A DNA stretch of 64,000 nt. Origin: CAYPPG01 sp964412555. Its GTDB lineage: Bacteria; Hinthialibacterota; Hinthialibacteria; Hinthialibacterales; Hinthialibacteraceae. The stretch lies in assembly GCA_964412555.1 (NCBI GenBank), contig CAYPPG010000006.1, positions 62,001 to 126,000 on the forward strand, read 5' to 3'. Position 1 is the stretch's first letter; each line of letters opens with the position of its first letter. Made by a program: the position numbers and the translations under genes. The notes beneath the pieces are model-generated. The model was given only the letters and a program-made list of their open reading frames with translations. It did no database searches and was not told the origin of the DNA. Below, piece after piece: positions 44,132-52,130 of the stretch.

Positions 44132-45013
44132 CTAACGGCCCCAGTTCATTTGAAAAAGTAATAAATCGAGAAGGTCGGTTTTTCCGTCGGCGTTGATATC
44201 GGATCGTTCGAGGAGACCGGGGGGGATTGTCGGGACGGGGGTGCGGTTCGGCGTATCGGAAGGAGTAGGGGTTTGAGTGGGGGTCGGGGTGTATGTAGGT
44301 GTTCCAATGGGTGTAAATGTCGGAGTGGGTGTAGGAGTGCCTTCAATCTCGTAAAGAATGTCGAGAAGATCGATGATTTGCCAGGGGGCATCCCGTTCGA
44401 AATCGTTGTTGTATACTTGCTGTGAAGCCGAGAAAGTGACACGGTTGTTTTGTATGGCATATTCAAACGAGGAACGTGTTTCGCCCGGTCGTGGTGTGGC
44501 GCTACGGGCGGGGATGCCGAGATTGACGACCTGTGAACTCTCGAAATGATAAAGCCTCAGTACATTTTGTAGATAACCATCGCCGTTGATATCTCGGAGA
44601 GAATCCGTTTCGTCGTGGAGATAGATCATATAGCGGCCATCATCGGGGGCGATCACGGAACCAGGCACACCGTCCTCACGTGTATCGGTAAGGCGTTCTT
44701 TTCCCTCTTCCCAGTAATAGAGGCGGGAATTGTTGTCGTAGGTTTGTACTTTTGAATACACGATGCGTTTGTCAGTCATGACTTCCAAGTGAGCGCCAAA
44801 TACTTTTTGGATGGGGATTTCCAAGCGGCGGATGTGGGTCGGCCGCGCACGGGGAGTTGCCGCCAACTCGATAGAAAGGTTGGTGGGACGGGGGGAGAGG
44901 TTTTGGGAATACGCTTCGTTACTCGATAGGATTGGAATGATGAATAGCAAAAGGATTGCATAAGGGACACGAAATAGTTTGTTCCGGAATTGTGATAAAA
45001 CGGCCATGAGCAT
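44132..45013 (-). CDS. Secreted protein with PT-rich linker and dockerin-like C-terminus
   Basis: The start is ATG 45013 because AAGGAGAACT precedes it; a 60-codon extension upstream lacks signal character. The 293-residue protein has a signal peptide (ending near SSNEAYSQ), a domain of about 190 residues with TolB-like features, a Thr/Pro linker (PTPTPTFTPIGTPTYTPTPT and following), and a C-terminal DINADGKTDLLDLLLFQMNW stretch. The last matches one half of a type I dockerin Ca2+-binding repeat with F-helix. A full dockerin has two such repeats. It may anchor the protein to a complex or surface. No cohesin is seen. Confidence 0.78.
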   Translation of the reverse strand: MLMAVLSQFRNKLFRVPYAILLLFIIPILSSNEAYSQNLSPRPTNLSIELAATPRARPTHIRRLEIPIQKVFGAHLEVMTDKRIVYSKVQTYDNNSRLYYWEEGKERLTDTREDGVPGSVIAPDDGRYMIYLHDETDSLRDINGDGYLQNVLRLYHFESSQVVNLGIPARSATPRPGETRSSFEYAIQNNRVTFSASQQVYNNDFERDAPWQIIDLLDILYEIEGTPTPTPTFTPIGTPTYTPTPTQTPTPSDTPNRTPVPTIPPGLLERSDINADGKTDLLDLLLFQMNWGR

Positions 45014-45148
45014 AGTTCTCCTTTTTTTCTTTCTGTGAAAGACGGGTTGAGCAGGCATCCGTACCTGTATAATACAAGCGAGGATGCTTGTTTTACCCAC
45101 GATAAGGGGATCAATCCCTTTTAATATCTGTAAATTGTTTACGACATC

Positions 45149-45175
45149 TCTATAGTGTAGCCCGGATCGTGTCAA
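45149..45175 (-). promoter_or_regulatory. Candidate promoter for the dockerin-like gene
   Basis: Minus strand TTGACA (45175-45170) and TATAGA (45154-45149) are separated by 15 bp, short for sigma70. Both hexamers are good. The start codon is about 135 nt downstream. Confidence 0.3.
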
Positions 45176-45310
45176 TGATGGACTGAAGAACAATCGAATG
45201 AAGGAGTTTGAATCGAGACCTAATGAATTTCTGTCAACTTCAGTCTTTCTTCGTCAGAATTTGATCCTGTATGGAGAGTAATTTTTCCCAATTTGGGGAA
45301 CAATTTTGGA

Positions 45311-47119
45311 TTAATACAACCAGGCGTCATGAACCAGGGAAGGTAGAGTGATTTCTTTTCGGCTCCAATCGGCGTTGTCGCTCATGCCATCTGTTGTCAA
45401 CGGCCAGAAGCGGCCGGGGGTGTCGCGTTGGATGATCCAGAGGTTGGATTGTTCGTAACTGGTGGAATAGCGGGTGAAGACGATGTATTTCGCATCGGAC
45501 CATGAAACCGATATATTTCCTACATATTCATTATAGAACATCACCAGGGGAGTGGATTGTTTTGACGCGATGTCATATTCCAGTAAACCGGTTAAATTCG
45601 TTCCCAGGTCGGAGTAGATGAAACCGGAGGTGTCCGGCAACCAATTGGGATTTGCGGCGTTCATTGATTGCAGCAACTGTTCGCCCTCTGTTGTGGATCC
45701 TGCTTGGATGCGGTAAATCCCTTTTAGGAATTTTTCATAAAGAATCCAATCGTCGACAGGAGACCAGTCGAAGACACCCATAGAACTTCCCTCACCTAGA
45801 TTCGAAAACACTTCTTTGCTGATTGTGTATTCCGTGGGATTGGGAGTGATGCGGCGCAGAAGGCCGTCCATCATGAAAGCGATTTGTGAACCGTCTGAAG
45901 ACCAACTCAATTGCCTGGGTTCATAGCGGTGGCTTTGCCGGTTGTAGGTGGCTTGCACGTCCTGGATCGTCTCTCCGGGTATCACGTCTACAAGAGCGGG
46001 AGTGATCTCACGGTAGCCATCTGCGAATAGGGAAAGCGTTTGGTATACTCCAACACCGAAATCCCGCACGTTTTCGATTCGGAATGGTGATGAAGTCTGG
46101 GGCGACAGCATGACACTTACCGGATCGTCCGCTCCATGAAGGATGACAAGCACGGTTAGATATTTGCTCGAATTATTGAAGACGGTTCCTTCAACTGTGC
46201 CGGTTGGCATATTATCCGGTTGATGGTTGATCGAGGGATAGTTGGTAATGCGGCGGATTCCGCTGCCGTCGGGGCGGATTGCGAATACGTCGGATGAATA
46301 GGATGATTGGTGGGATTCATGCGAACTGGTGAAGGCAAGTTCCGTTGCGTCCGGATGCCATACCAAGTCGAATATTTCGGTGGTATCGGCAAATATTTCT
46401 TCAATTTTCCAAACCCGGTGATCCTGGCTACCATCCGGTTCGACGATACGGATTTCGTTTTTCCTTGTATCACCGCGCAGGTAGGCGATGCTTCCGATTG
46501 TGTCCGGTTTCTCCATGGTTCCTGATTGGGTTAACGATATTGCATCGAGGTTCACTACAATATCGCTGGCAACCAGAAAGGCAATGAAATATAAGCGTCC
46601 GCCATTTTGCAAGTGCTGATGGATTGCTTGTAGATCTTCCGCTGTGAATTGATATTCTGCGGTTTTCCATTCTCCCGGGATCTGTGTTGAATCGGTAATA
46701 TTTTCAAGTTGGATCAAGGCTTGTGCTCCTGGAGAAGGTTCGATGAACAAGCCGCTGCCGTATTGTGAAAATCCAGGATTGAATCCGATGATTTCAAAGC
46801 GCTGATTAATGGAGAACTTTGCTTGATTGCAGCCGGGGAAAAAGGAGACCGGTTGCAGTAGAAACGCGACAAATTGTTCGGTTTGTGCCGGTTGTAATTG
46901 TATGGTGTGGCCTTTATTGTCATATGCCGCGTTGGTATTGTACGTTGAAAGTGAGCCGCCGATGTACCAACCGCTTTGATCCTTAGAGAAAGAACCGTTC
47001 ACGATCGTTTCTAAATCGTTCAATGCATGTTGTGCTTGTACCGAGCCAATCATTATGAATGTGATGAACATGGAATGGCAGAGATATTCAATCCGTGGAG
47101 TTAGGTTGTGTTTTTTCAT
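45311..47119 (-). CDS. Secreted TolB-like beta-propeller protein
   Basis: The 602-residue protein has a signal peptide (ending near GSVQAQH) and an N-terminal region of about 200 residues with a carbohydrate-binding-like beta-sandwich appearance (LETIVNGSFSKDQSGWYIGG). TolB/WD40-like propeller blades follow: LVWHPDATELAFTSSHES, LSWSSDGSQIAFMMD, FDWSPVDDWILYEKF, NPNWLPDTSGFIYSDL and VSWSDAKYIVFTRYS. A carboxypeptidase-regulatory-like insertion lies near 320-400. It is upstream of the dockerin-like gene on the same strand. It may be a periplasmic or surface binding protein; no catalytic motif is visible. Confidence 0.7.
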   Translation of the reverse strand: MKKHNLTPRIEYLCHSMFITFIMIGSVQAQHALNDLETIVNGSFSKDQSGWYIGGSLSTYNTNAAYDNKGHTIQLQPAQTEQFVAFLLQPVSFFPGCNQAKFSINQRFEIIGFNPGFSQYGSGLFIEPSPGAQALIQLENITDSTQIPGEWKTAEYQFTAEDLQAIHQHLQNGGRLYFIAFLVASDIVVNLDAISLTQSGTMEKPDTIGSIAYLRGDTRKNEIRIVEPDGSQDHRVWKIEEIFADTTEIFDLVWHPDATELAFTSSHESHQSSYSSDVFAIRPDGSGIRRITNYPSINHQPDNMPTGTVEGTVFNNSSKYLTVLVILHGADDPVSVMLSPQTSSPFRIENVRDFGVGVYQTLSLFADGYREITPALVDVIPGETIQDVQATYNRQSHRYEPRQLSWSSDGSQIAFMMDGLLRRITPNPTEYTISKEVFSNLGEGSSMGVFDWSPVDDWILYEKFLKGIYRIQAGSTTEGEQLLQSMNAANPNWLPDTSGFIYSDLGTNLTGLLEYDIASKQSTPLVMFYNEYVGNISVSWSDAKYIVFTRYSTSYEQSNLWIIQRDTPGRFWPLTTDGMSDNADWSRKEITLPSLVHDAWLY

Positions 47120-47240
47120 ATTTTTAGCCTTATCCTATCATTTCGTAATTCAAATGTTAGTATCTACATTCGGTTTACCGGTAAAATCTAAAATACTAGC
47201 CTGTTTTGCATTTGTTATCAATTTATTCATGTCGGTACCC

Positions 47241-47597
47241 ATGAAAAAGCACCATACTGAAACTGATTCGAAGAGACGAGTTTTTATCGAATTGGAAGGA
47301 CCAATAGAAGCCGTAGACCAACTTCAAAAACTAGCGAAACCTCTTGGCTATCAAATCAATACGATTCGCACACAGGATGGGATTCCTGCGAAAGAAGTCA
47401 TCGGGAATTCATCACCGGGGAGATTGCTAGCGGGAGCTCGTGTCAAGGAAGGATTGACACAAAAACGATTGGCGGGGCGGCTTGGAATCCACCGGCATCA
47501 CATCTCGGAAATGGAGAACGGAAAACGCCCGATCGGGAGAGAGATGGCGAAACGGCTTGGGGAAGTGTTGAATATTGGGTATCGGGTATTTCTATAA
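47241..47597 (+). CDS. XRE-type HTH protein with short N-terminal domain (antitoxin-like)
   Basis: Starts at 47229 or 47241 (MKKHHTETD) are preferred over a longer frame to 47055 that overlaps the divergent gene and encodes a spurious hydrophobic leader. The 118-residue product has an N-terminal alpha/beta segment (RVFIELEGPIEAVDQLQKLA) and an HTH (GARVKEGLTQKRLAGRLGIH, then RHHISEMENGKRPIGREM). It ends ...NIGYRVFL. HTH antitoxins look like this, but no toxin gene adjoins. Its 3' end overlaps the convergent antitoxin-like gene by 6 nt. Confidence 0.7.
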   Translation: MKKHHTETDSKRRVFIELEGPIEAVDQLQKLAKPLGYQINTIRTQDGIPAKEVIGNSSPGRLLAGARVKEGLTQKRLAGRLGIHRHHISEMENGKRPIGREMAKRLGEVLNIGYRVFL

Positions 47598-47867
47598 ATT
47601 TGTGGCAAGGCGGTATAAAACTGCCGCTTTCTTCATTCTTTCTGTAGGCTCCGGTGGATTATCGATCATATCAAAAAACCGATGCCAATCTTCTGTACTA
47701 AACCGGGTTTTTTCATGTTCGGTGATGACTTCTTCCGCCATACGGCGAATGCTTTGACGAATAAACTTACTTTTATCTAGTTTCAGAAAAGTTCTTGCTT
47801 TTTCCATCATATTCAAGGTCATTGGATCCATTCGGACTTTCAGTGTGTCCTCTTTTCTGATAACCAT
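47592..47867 (-). CDS. DUF1778/TacA-like antitoxin without an adjacent toxin
   Basis: The start ATG at 47867 has AAGGT about 9 nt upstream and fits the promoter at 47899-47928. The 91-residue protein begins VIRKEDTLKVRMDPMTLNMM, a ribbon-helix-helix-like strand-helix-helix, and ends with a TacA-type toxin-binding tail (RFFDMIDNPPEPTERMKKA). TacA antitoxins pair with a GNAT-type TacT acetyltransferase; none is encoded nearby. It could be a solitary regulator or a relic. Confidence 0.7.
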   Translation of the reverse strand: MVIRKEDTLKVRMDPMTLNMMEKARTFLKLDKSKFIRQSIRRMAEEVITEHEKTRFSTEDWHRFFDMIDNPPEPTERMKKAAVLYRLATNL

Positions 47868-47898
47868 GATTAGAATACCTTTTTTGGGAATTTGTATT

Positions 47899-47928
47899 AT
47901 TGTACCCACATTTGTGTCCATTTGTCAA
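47899..47928 (-). promoter_or_regulatory. Promoter with operator-like palindrome for the TacA-like gene
   Basis: Minus strand TTGACA (47928-47923), 18 bp spacer, TACAAT (47904-47899), 30 nt before the ATG at 47867. The spacer holds ACACAAATGTG, a near-perfect palindrome that could be the autoregulatory site of the RHH protein. Confidence 0.65.
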
Positions 47929-47957
47929 TGATTGATGTTTTGCAGAATGTGAATCTA

Positions 47958-47986
47958 TTGAGTATTTATTCACATTGGTCTTTAAT
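47958..47986 (+). promoter_or_regulatory. Candidate promoter for the CoA-disulfide reductase gene
   Basis: TTGAGT (47958-47963), 17-bp spacer, TTTAAT (47981-47986), about 57 nt before the start at 48044. It is divergent from the antitoxin promoter. Confidence 0.4.
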
Positions 47987-48043
47987 CGAAATGGTAGTGA
48001 GAAACCAAAGTAATCTCCAATATTCAATCGAGGTTTTTTTAGT

Positions 48044-49750
48044 ATGTCTGGGTCGAGAAAACGAATTGTCATTATCGGGGGAGTTGCATGTGGGCCGAAG
48101 GCGGCGGCGCGGGCTAGGCGCCGTGATCCGGAAGCGGAAATCGTTCTTATCGAAAAAGGAGAACTTTTATCGTATGCCGGTTGTGGGCTACCTTATTATA
48201 TTAGTGGAGCGGTGCCGGAGTTGGATGGATTGTTGAGAACCCCCTATGGTGTAGTGCGGGATGAGGAGTTCTTTCGGCAGGTGAAGGATTTGGATGTCCG
48301 AATTCGCACGGAAGTGGTGAGCATCGATCGGGAGAACAAAACGGTTTCGCTGCGGCAAATCGGCCATGATTCGACGGAACAATTATCTTATGACAAACTC
48401 GTTTTGGCGACAGGGGCGAAGCCGGTTCTTCCTTCCATCGAGGGATTGGGACTGGATCGAGTGTACTGTTTGCATACGCCGTCAGATGCAAAGCGGATTC
48501 GGGAAAGCATCGATGCCGGGGAAGTCGATCATGCGGTGGTGATCGGGGCAGGTTTGATCGGACTGGAGATTTGTGAATCTCTTTTCAATCACGCTGTCGA
48601 TGTAACGGTGGTTGAAATCAAGAATCAAATCTTACCGGCAATGCTCGATCCGGAGATCGCTTTTTTGTTGGAGCAGGAAATTCAGCGAGGAGAGATTGAA
48701 TTTCTCACCGGTCAGCATGTCTTGCGTATCGAGGGAGAACAACATGTGTCGAAAGTTGTCACTCAGGAGCAGGAAATCGAAACGGATATGGTTATTGTGG
48801 CGGCTGGAATTCAGCCGAATGTGGAACTTGCTCAGACAGCGGGGCTGGAAATCGGAGAAACCGGTGCAATCTTTGTCAACGATTATTTACAGACGAGCGA
48901 TCCGGATATTTATGCCGGGGGAGATTGTGTCGAGTGTACCGATCTGGTCAGCGGCCGGAAAACCTATGCGCCGTTGGGATCGACGGCGAACCGGCATGGC
49001 CGCATTATCGGAGACAATGTCACTGGCGGCCAGGATACTTTTCCGGGTATTGTCGGAACCACGATTCTCAAAGTGTTGAATATGAATGTTGGAATGACAG
49101 GCTTGACAGAAAAACAAGCGATGGAACTCGGATTTGAGGTTCTCACTTCTTTTATTCCCAGCCTGGATCATGCTCATTTTTATCCTGGGGGAAAGGATTT
49201 ATTGATCAAACTCGTCAGTGAAAGCAAAGGGGGCCGGTTGCTTGGTGCGCAAATATTCGGTTCGGGAGAGGTGACGAAACGAATCGATGTTTTGGCGACG
49301 GCGTTGCGGTTTCAGGCGAATGTATATGATATCGCCAATTTGGATTTAGGGTATTCTCCCCCCTATTCGCAGGCGATGGAGGGGGTGGTTCATGCGGCGA
49401 ATACCATTCGGAATCGACTTGAAACGAGGATTCCTATGTCTAGTCCGACACAAGCCCATGAGCGGATAAAAGAGAACAAAGGATTTGTGATATTGGATGT
49501 GCGGGAGGCGCAGGAAACCGAGAAAAAACCGATCCCAAACGAGCATGTGGTTACCATTCCATTGAGTGAGTTGCGGGCAAGGATGCATGAATTGCCGAAA
49601 GATGCGGAGATACTCTGTGTGTGTCAAGTCGGAACCCGCGGATATGAAGCAGGAGTGACATTGAAGGGAGAGGGATTTGAAAAAGTAGCCTATTTGGCGG
49701 GGGGATTTCGTGTCTGGCCGATTGTCGAAGAGGCGATTACGAAGGAATAA
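48044..49750 (+). CDS. CoA-disulfide reductase-type flavoprotein fused to a rhodanese domain
   Basis: The 568-residue protein has an FAD/NAD(P)H disulfide reductase fold (RIVIIGGVACGPKAAARARR; second dinucleotide loop AVVIGAGLIGLEICES). The active-site Cys is C47 in SYAGCGLPYYISG, typical of CoA-disulfide reductases and NADH-dependent sulfur reductases. About 460-568 is a rhodanese domain with the persulfide-carrying C527 in CQVGTRGYEAG. CoADR-rhodanese fusions reduce CoA disulfides, persulfides or polysulfides with NAD(P)H. A TusA domain between the two modules, seen in some relatives, is absent. The gene ends 420 nt before dsrL and faces the same way, so it may belong to the same sulfur metabolism. 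GAGG precedes the ATG. Confidence 0.88.
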   Translation: MSGSRKRIVIIGGVACGPKAAARARRRDPEAEIVLIEKGELLSYAGCGLPYYISGAVPELDGLLRTPYGVVRDEEFFRQVKDLDVRIRTEVVSIDRENKTVSLRQIGHDSTEQLSYDKLVLATGAKPVLPSIEGLGLDRVYCLHTPSDAKRIRESIDAGEVDHAVVIGAGLIGLEICESLFNHAVDVTVVEIKNQILPAMLDPEIAFLLEQEIQRGEIEFLTGQHVLRIEGEQHVSKVVTQEQEIETDMVIVAAGIQPNVELAQTAGLEIGETGAIFVNDYLQTSDPDIYAGGDCVECTDLVSGRKTYAPLGSTANRHGRIIGDNVTGGQDTFPGIVGTTILKVLNMNVGMTGLTEKQAMELGFEVLTSFIPSLDHAHFYPGGKDLLIKLVSESKGGRLLGAQIFGSGEVTKRIDVLATALRFQANVYDIANLDLGYSPPYSQAMEGVVHAANTIRNRLETRIPMSSPTQAHERIKENKGFVILDVREAQETEKKPIPNEHVVTIPLSELRARMHELPKDAEILCVCQVGTRGYEAGVTLKGEGFEKVAYLAGGFRVWPIVEEAITKE

Positions 49751-50170
49751 TCCAAGAAATAGCAGAAAAATAAAGCTAAATTTACGGGGTTTTGGTTATT
49801 TAATGATCTAAGTCCGTTGACAATAAATCGGTTGTGGTGGTATCATACAAAATGAAGAACAAAAGGAAAAGTCTCATAGGCTTTCCGAAAAGAAGTCATA
49901 GATAACTTACTTGTATTATTGAATTTATGTCAGCGATTGCGGGAATATGAAAATAAAGGGAATCGGATGGAATCGTCGATTGCCTTCCCTTGAGAAAGAA
50001 AAAGTAATGGGAGAAAGATTGATTTATATTTATCTATCAAAATAACTATCTTCAACTGATTGGATAAAAAAGAAATCCGATCGGTATGATAATCAGTGGG
50101 CAAAAAAAAGATAGATAGGAAATTCACTATCGGTTAAATTTCATGAGTGGAAAGTAGTAGAGACAGAATT
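49751..50170 (+). other. 420-nt leader and regulatory region upstream of dsrL
   Basis: It contains a strong sigma70-like promoter (49817-49846). From the expected start point near 49853 a leader of about 318 nt runs to the dsrL start. An AAGGGAATCG (49956-49965) / CGA...TTCCCTT (ending 49991) stem-loop lies in it. A 17-codon basic frame (49852-49905, MKNKRKSLIGFPKRSHR) begins at the predicted start point. No known riboswitch was recognised. Confidence 0.55.
49817..49846 (+). promoter_or_regulatory. Sigma70-type promoter of the dsr operon
   Basis: TTGACA (49817-49822), 18-bp spacer, TATCAT (49841-49846). The -35 is perfect and the -10 matches 5 of 6. It is the best promoter match in the window that faces the dsr genes. 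Confidence 0.65.
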
Positions 50171-51856
50171 ATGGCTAAAGTTGTCAAGAAAAAGAAAAAG
50201 AAATTAGGGAGTGGCGGTTTTACCAGTCATTCCCAAAGCAAAGTTGTATCCGATTTACGGCCAGAATATGTTCCAAAATTACCTCCTTGTGGGAATGCTT
50301 GCCCCAATGAAACGAGTATCCGTAAAATCATAACGACCATCGCTCAAGCGGAAAGAAAGGAAATCTCTCACGAAGAGTCTTTCCGTCAAGCCTGGGATAT
50401 TTTGCTGGAAAAGAATCCATTTCCGGCAGTATGTGGAAGAGTCTGTCCTCACCCATGTGAAGCGGAATGTAACCGTACACATAAAGATGGTGCCGTTGGG
50501 ATCAATAACATCGAGCGTTTTGTCGGTGATTGGGCGCTTGAGCAGGGATTGAAAGTCGATAAATTGTCGGACGAGACGTATCCCGAAAAAATAGCAGTCG
50601 TTGGAGCCGGTCCAGCCGGTTTGTCCTGTGCCTATCAATTGGCGAGACAGGGCTATCCAGTGACTGTTTTTGAGGCGTTCCCCAAACCGGGTGGAATGCT
50701 TCGGTATGGAATCCCCGAATATCGATTGCCGCGAGAGGTCTTGGATGCAGAAATTCAGCGGATTTTGGATTTGGGGGTGGATTTGCAGTGCAATACCTCC
50801 ATTGGGCGTGATATTTCCATGGAAGATTTGCGTAAGGAATACAGCGTAATTTTTGTAGGGATCGGTGCGCACAAAGGGTTGCCATTGAGAATACCTGGTG
50901 AAGAAGCTGAAAATGTGTATACAGGCGCTGATTTCTTACATCGGGTGAATTCCGGTGAACAGATCGACGTCGGCGACAAAGTGATTGTCATTGGCGGCGG
51001 CGACAGCGCGATCGATGCGGCGCGGGTTTCCAAGCGCTTGGGAGCGGATGTGACCATTCTCTATCGCCGGACGGTCAAGGAAATGCCCGCCATCGAACAT
51101 GAAATCGAAGAAGCGCAAAAGGAAAATATCAACATGGAATTCCTGGCTGCGCCGGTCGAGTTTCTGATGGACGGGAACGGCCGTGCTCAGGGAATGAAAT
51201 GTATCCGCATGGAATTGAAAGAATCGGATTCCAGCGGGCGTCCGCGGCCGGTACCGATTGAAGGCAGTGAATTCGAGGTGGGAGCGAGTACCGTCATTGC
51301 CGCGATCAGCCAGGAGCCGGATTTCACCGGTTTCGATAATCTGCACGAGGGGCGGGATTGGATCAAAACCGACGAACAAGGCAAGACGACAGAGGAAAAC
51401 GTGTTTGCCGGTGGAGACGCCTTGGATTTGGGAATCGCCACATTGGCGATCTTCCATGGCCGGCGGGCGGCGGAATTGGTTCATTGCAACTTGCGCGGAA
51501 TTCCCCAGGAACCGAAAGAAAAACCGCCGATTATCACTCATGACAAAATGAAACTCGATTTCTATGAAGCGAGTGAGCGCCATGAAGCTCCGTCGATTCC
51601 TCCGGAAGAACGGATGAACAATCCATGGCAAGAGGTCGAGAAAGGATTGACGCAAGAGGAAGCCATCGAGGAAGCCAAGCGCTGTATGAGCTGTGGGATG
51701 TGTTTCGATTGTGGAACTTGTTGGAAATACTGCCAGGACGGAGCGATTATTAAACCGCCGTTTCCCTTGCAGCCTTACAAATTCAAATTGGAATTTTGCC
51801 AGGGATGCAAGAAGTGTGCAGAAGAATGTCCGTGCGGATTTATTGAAATGCATTGA
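50171..51856 (+). CDS. dsrL: DsrL-like iron-sulfur flavoprotein (NAD(P)H:sulfite reductase electron donor)
   Basis: The 561-residue protein starts at ATG 50171; a GTG at 50147 would add eight residues. After a lysine-rich tail (six Lys in a row, residues 6-11) come a GltD-like iron-sulfur region (CGNACPNETSI, CGRVCPHPCEAECNR), an FAD domain (VVGAGPAGLSCAYQLARQG), an NAD(P)H domain (VIGGGDSAIDAARVSKR), and a C-terminal ferredoxin domain with two clusters (CMSCGMCFDCGTCWKYC, CQGCKKCAEECPCG). DsrL passes electrons between NAD(P)H and DsrAB. It was first known from sulfur oxidisers, with a second clade in sulfite/sulfate reducers. Its place directly before dsrAB fits. A GltD homologue with another role is unlikely given the ferredoxin tail and context. 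Confidence 0.88.
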   Translation: MAKVVKKKKKKLGSGGFTSHSQSKVVSDLRPEYVPKLPPCGNACPNETSIRKIITTIAQAERKEISHEESFRQAWDILLEKNPFPAVCGRVCPHPCEAECNRTHKDGAVGINNIERFVGDWALEQGLKVDKLSDETYPEKIAVVGAGPAGLSCAYQLARQGYPVTVFEAFPKPGGMLRYGIPEYRLPREVLDAEIQRILDLGVDLQCNTSIGRDISMEDLRKEYSVIFVGIGAHKGLPLRIPGEEAENVYTGADFLHRVNSGEQIDVGDKVIVIGGGDSAIDAARVSKRLGADVTILYRRTVKEMPAIEHEIEEAQKENINMEFLAAPVEFLMDGNGRAQGMKCIRMELKESDSSGRPRPVPIEGSEFEVGASTVIAAISQEPDFTGFDNLHEGRDWIKTDEQGKTTEENVFAGGDALDLGIATLAIFHGRRAAELVHCNLRGIPQEPKEKPPIITHDKMKLDFYEASERHEAPSIPPEERMNNPWQEVEKGLTQEEAIEEAKRCMSCGMCFDCGTCWKYCQDGAIIKPPFPLQPYKFKLEFCQGCKKCAEECPCGFIEMH

Positions 51857-51868
51857 TGGAATCAATGC
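51850..51868 (+). other. Perfect 8-bp hairpin across the dsrL stop codon
   Basis: GCATTGAT-GGA-ATCAATGC covers the TGA stop of dsrL at 51854-51856. It may modulate translation termination or mRNA decay between dsrL and dsrAB. Confidence 0.5.
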
Positions 51869-51875
51869 GGCAAAA

Positions 51876-51902
51876 AGAACAATTCCTGATGGGGATTGTT
51901 CT
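51876..51902 (+). other. Second perfect 8-bp hairpin in the dsrL-dsrA gap
   Basis: AGAACAAT (51876-51883) and ATTGTTCT (51895-51902) with an 11-nt loop follow the first hairpin by 7 nt. No U run follows, so it is not an intrinsic terminator. It may mark a processing or stability site that separates dsrL from dsrAB expression. Confidence 0.5.
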
Positions 51903-52130
51903 GGAAGGCATAGAAAAAGTACTTTTCGCTGTATGCAACCATTGAAGTATTCTCCCGAGAGTGTGGCGAGAAGAGAGCGAGTGTAATTTGCTAAAAGAAG
52001 AGAATTTTTGGCGAATGATTTTCTTTCCTATTTTAACGCTCACAAAAGATTTCTCTCGGGAAACAAGTCAAAACCGGAAAAAGTTTACGGTTTAACCGTT
52101 ACAAAATCAGCAAGGGAGGATTGCGTAAAC

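Noticed and set aside
45014..45193. 60-codon N-terminal extension of the dockerin-like protein
   Set aside because: The signal peptide begins at the ATG at 45013, directly after AAGGAGAACT; the extension lies across the promoter-like region.
47055..47240. Hydrophobic N-terminal extension of the XRE-type protein
   Set aside because: It overlaps the start of the divergent TolB-like gene, has no ribosome binding site, and would put a membrane helix before a DNA-binding protein.
52008..52130. N-terminal extension of DsrA by 41 residues
   Set aside because: No ribosome binding site at 52008; GGGAGG precedes the ATG at 52131 and the family N-terminus begins there.
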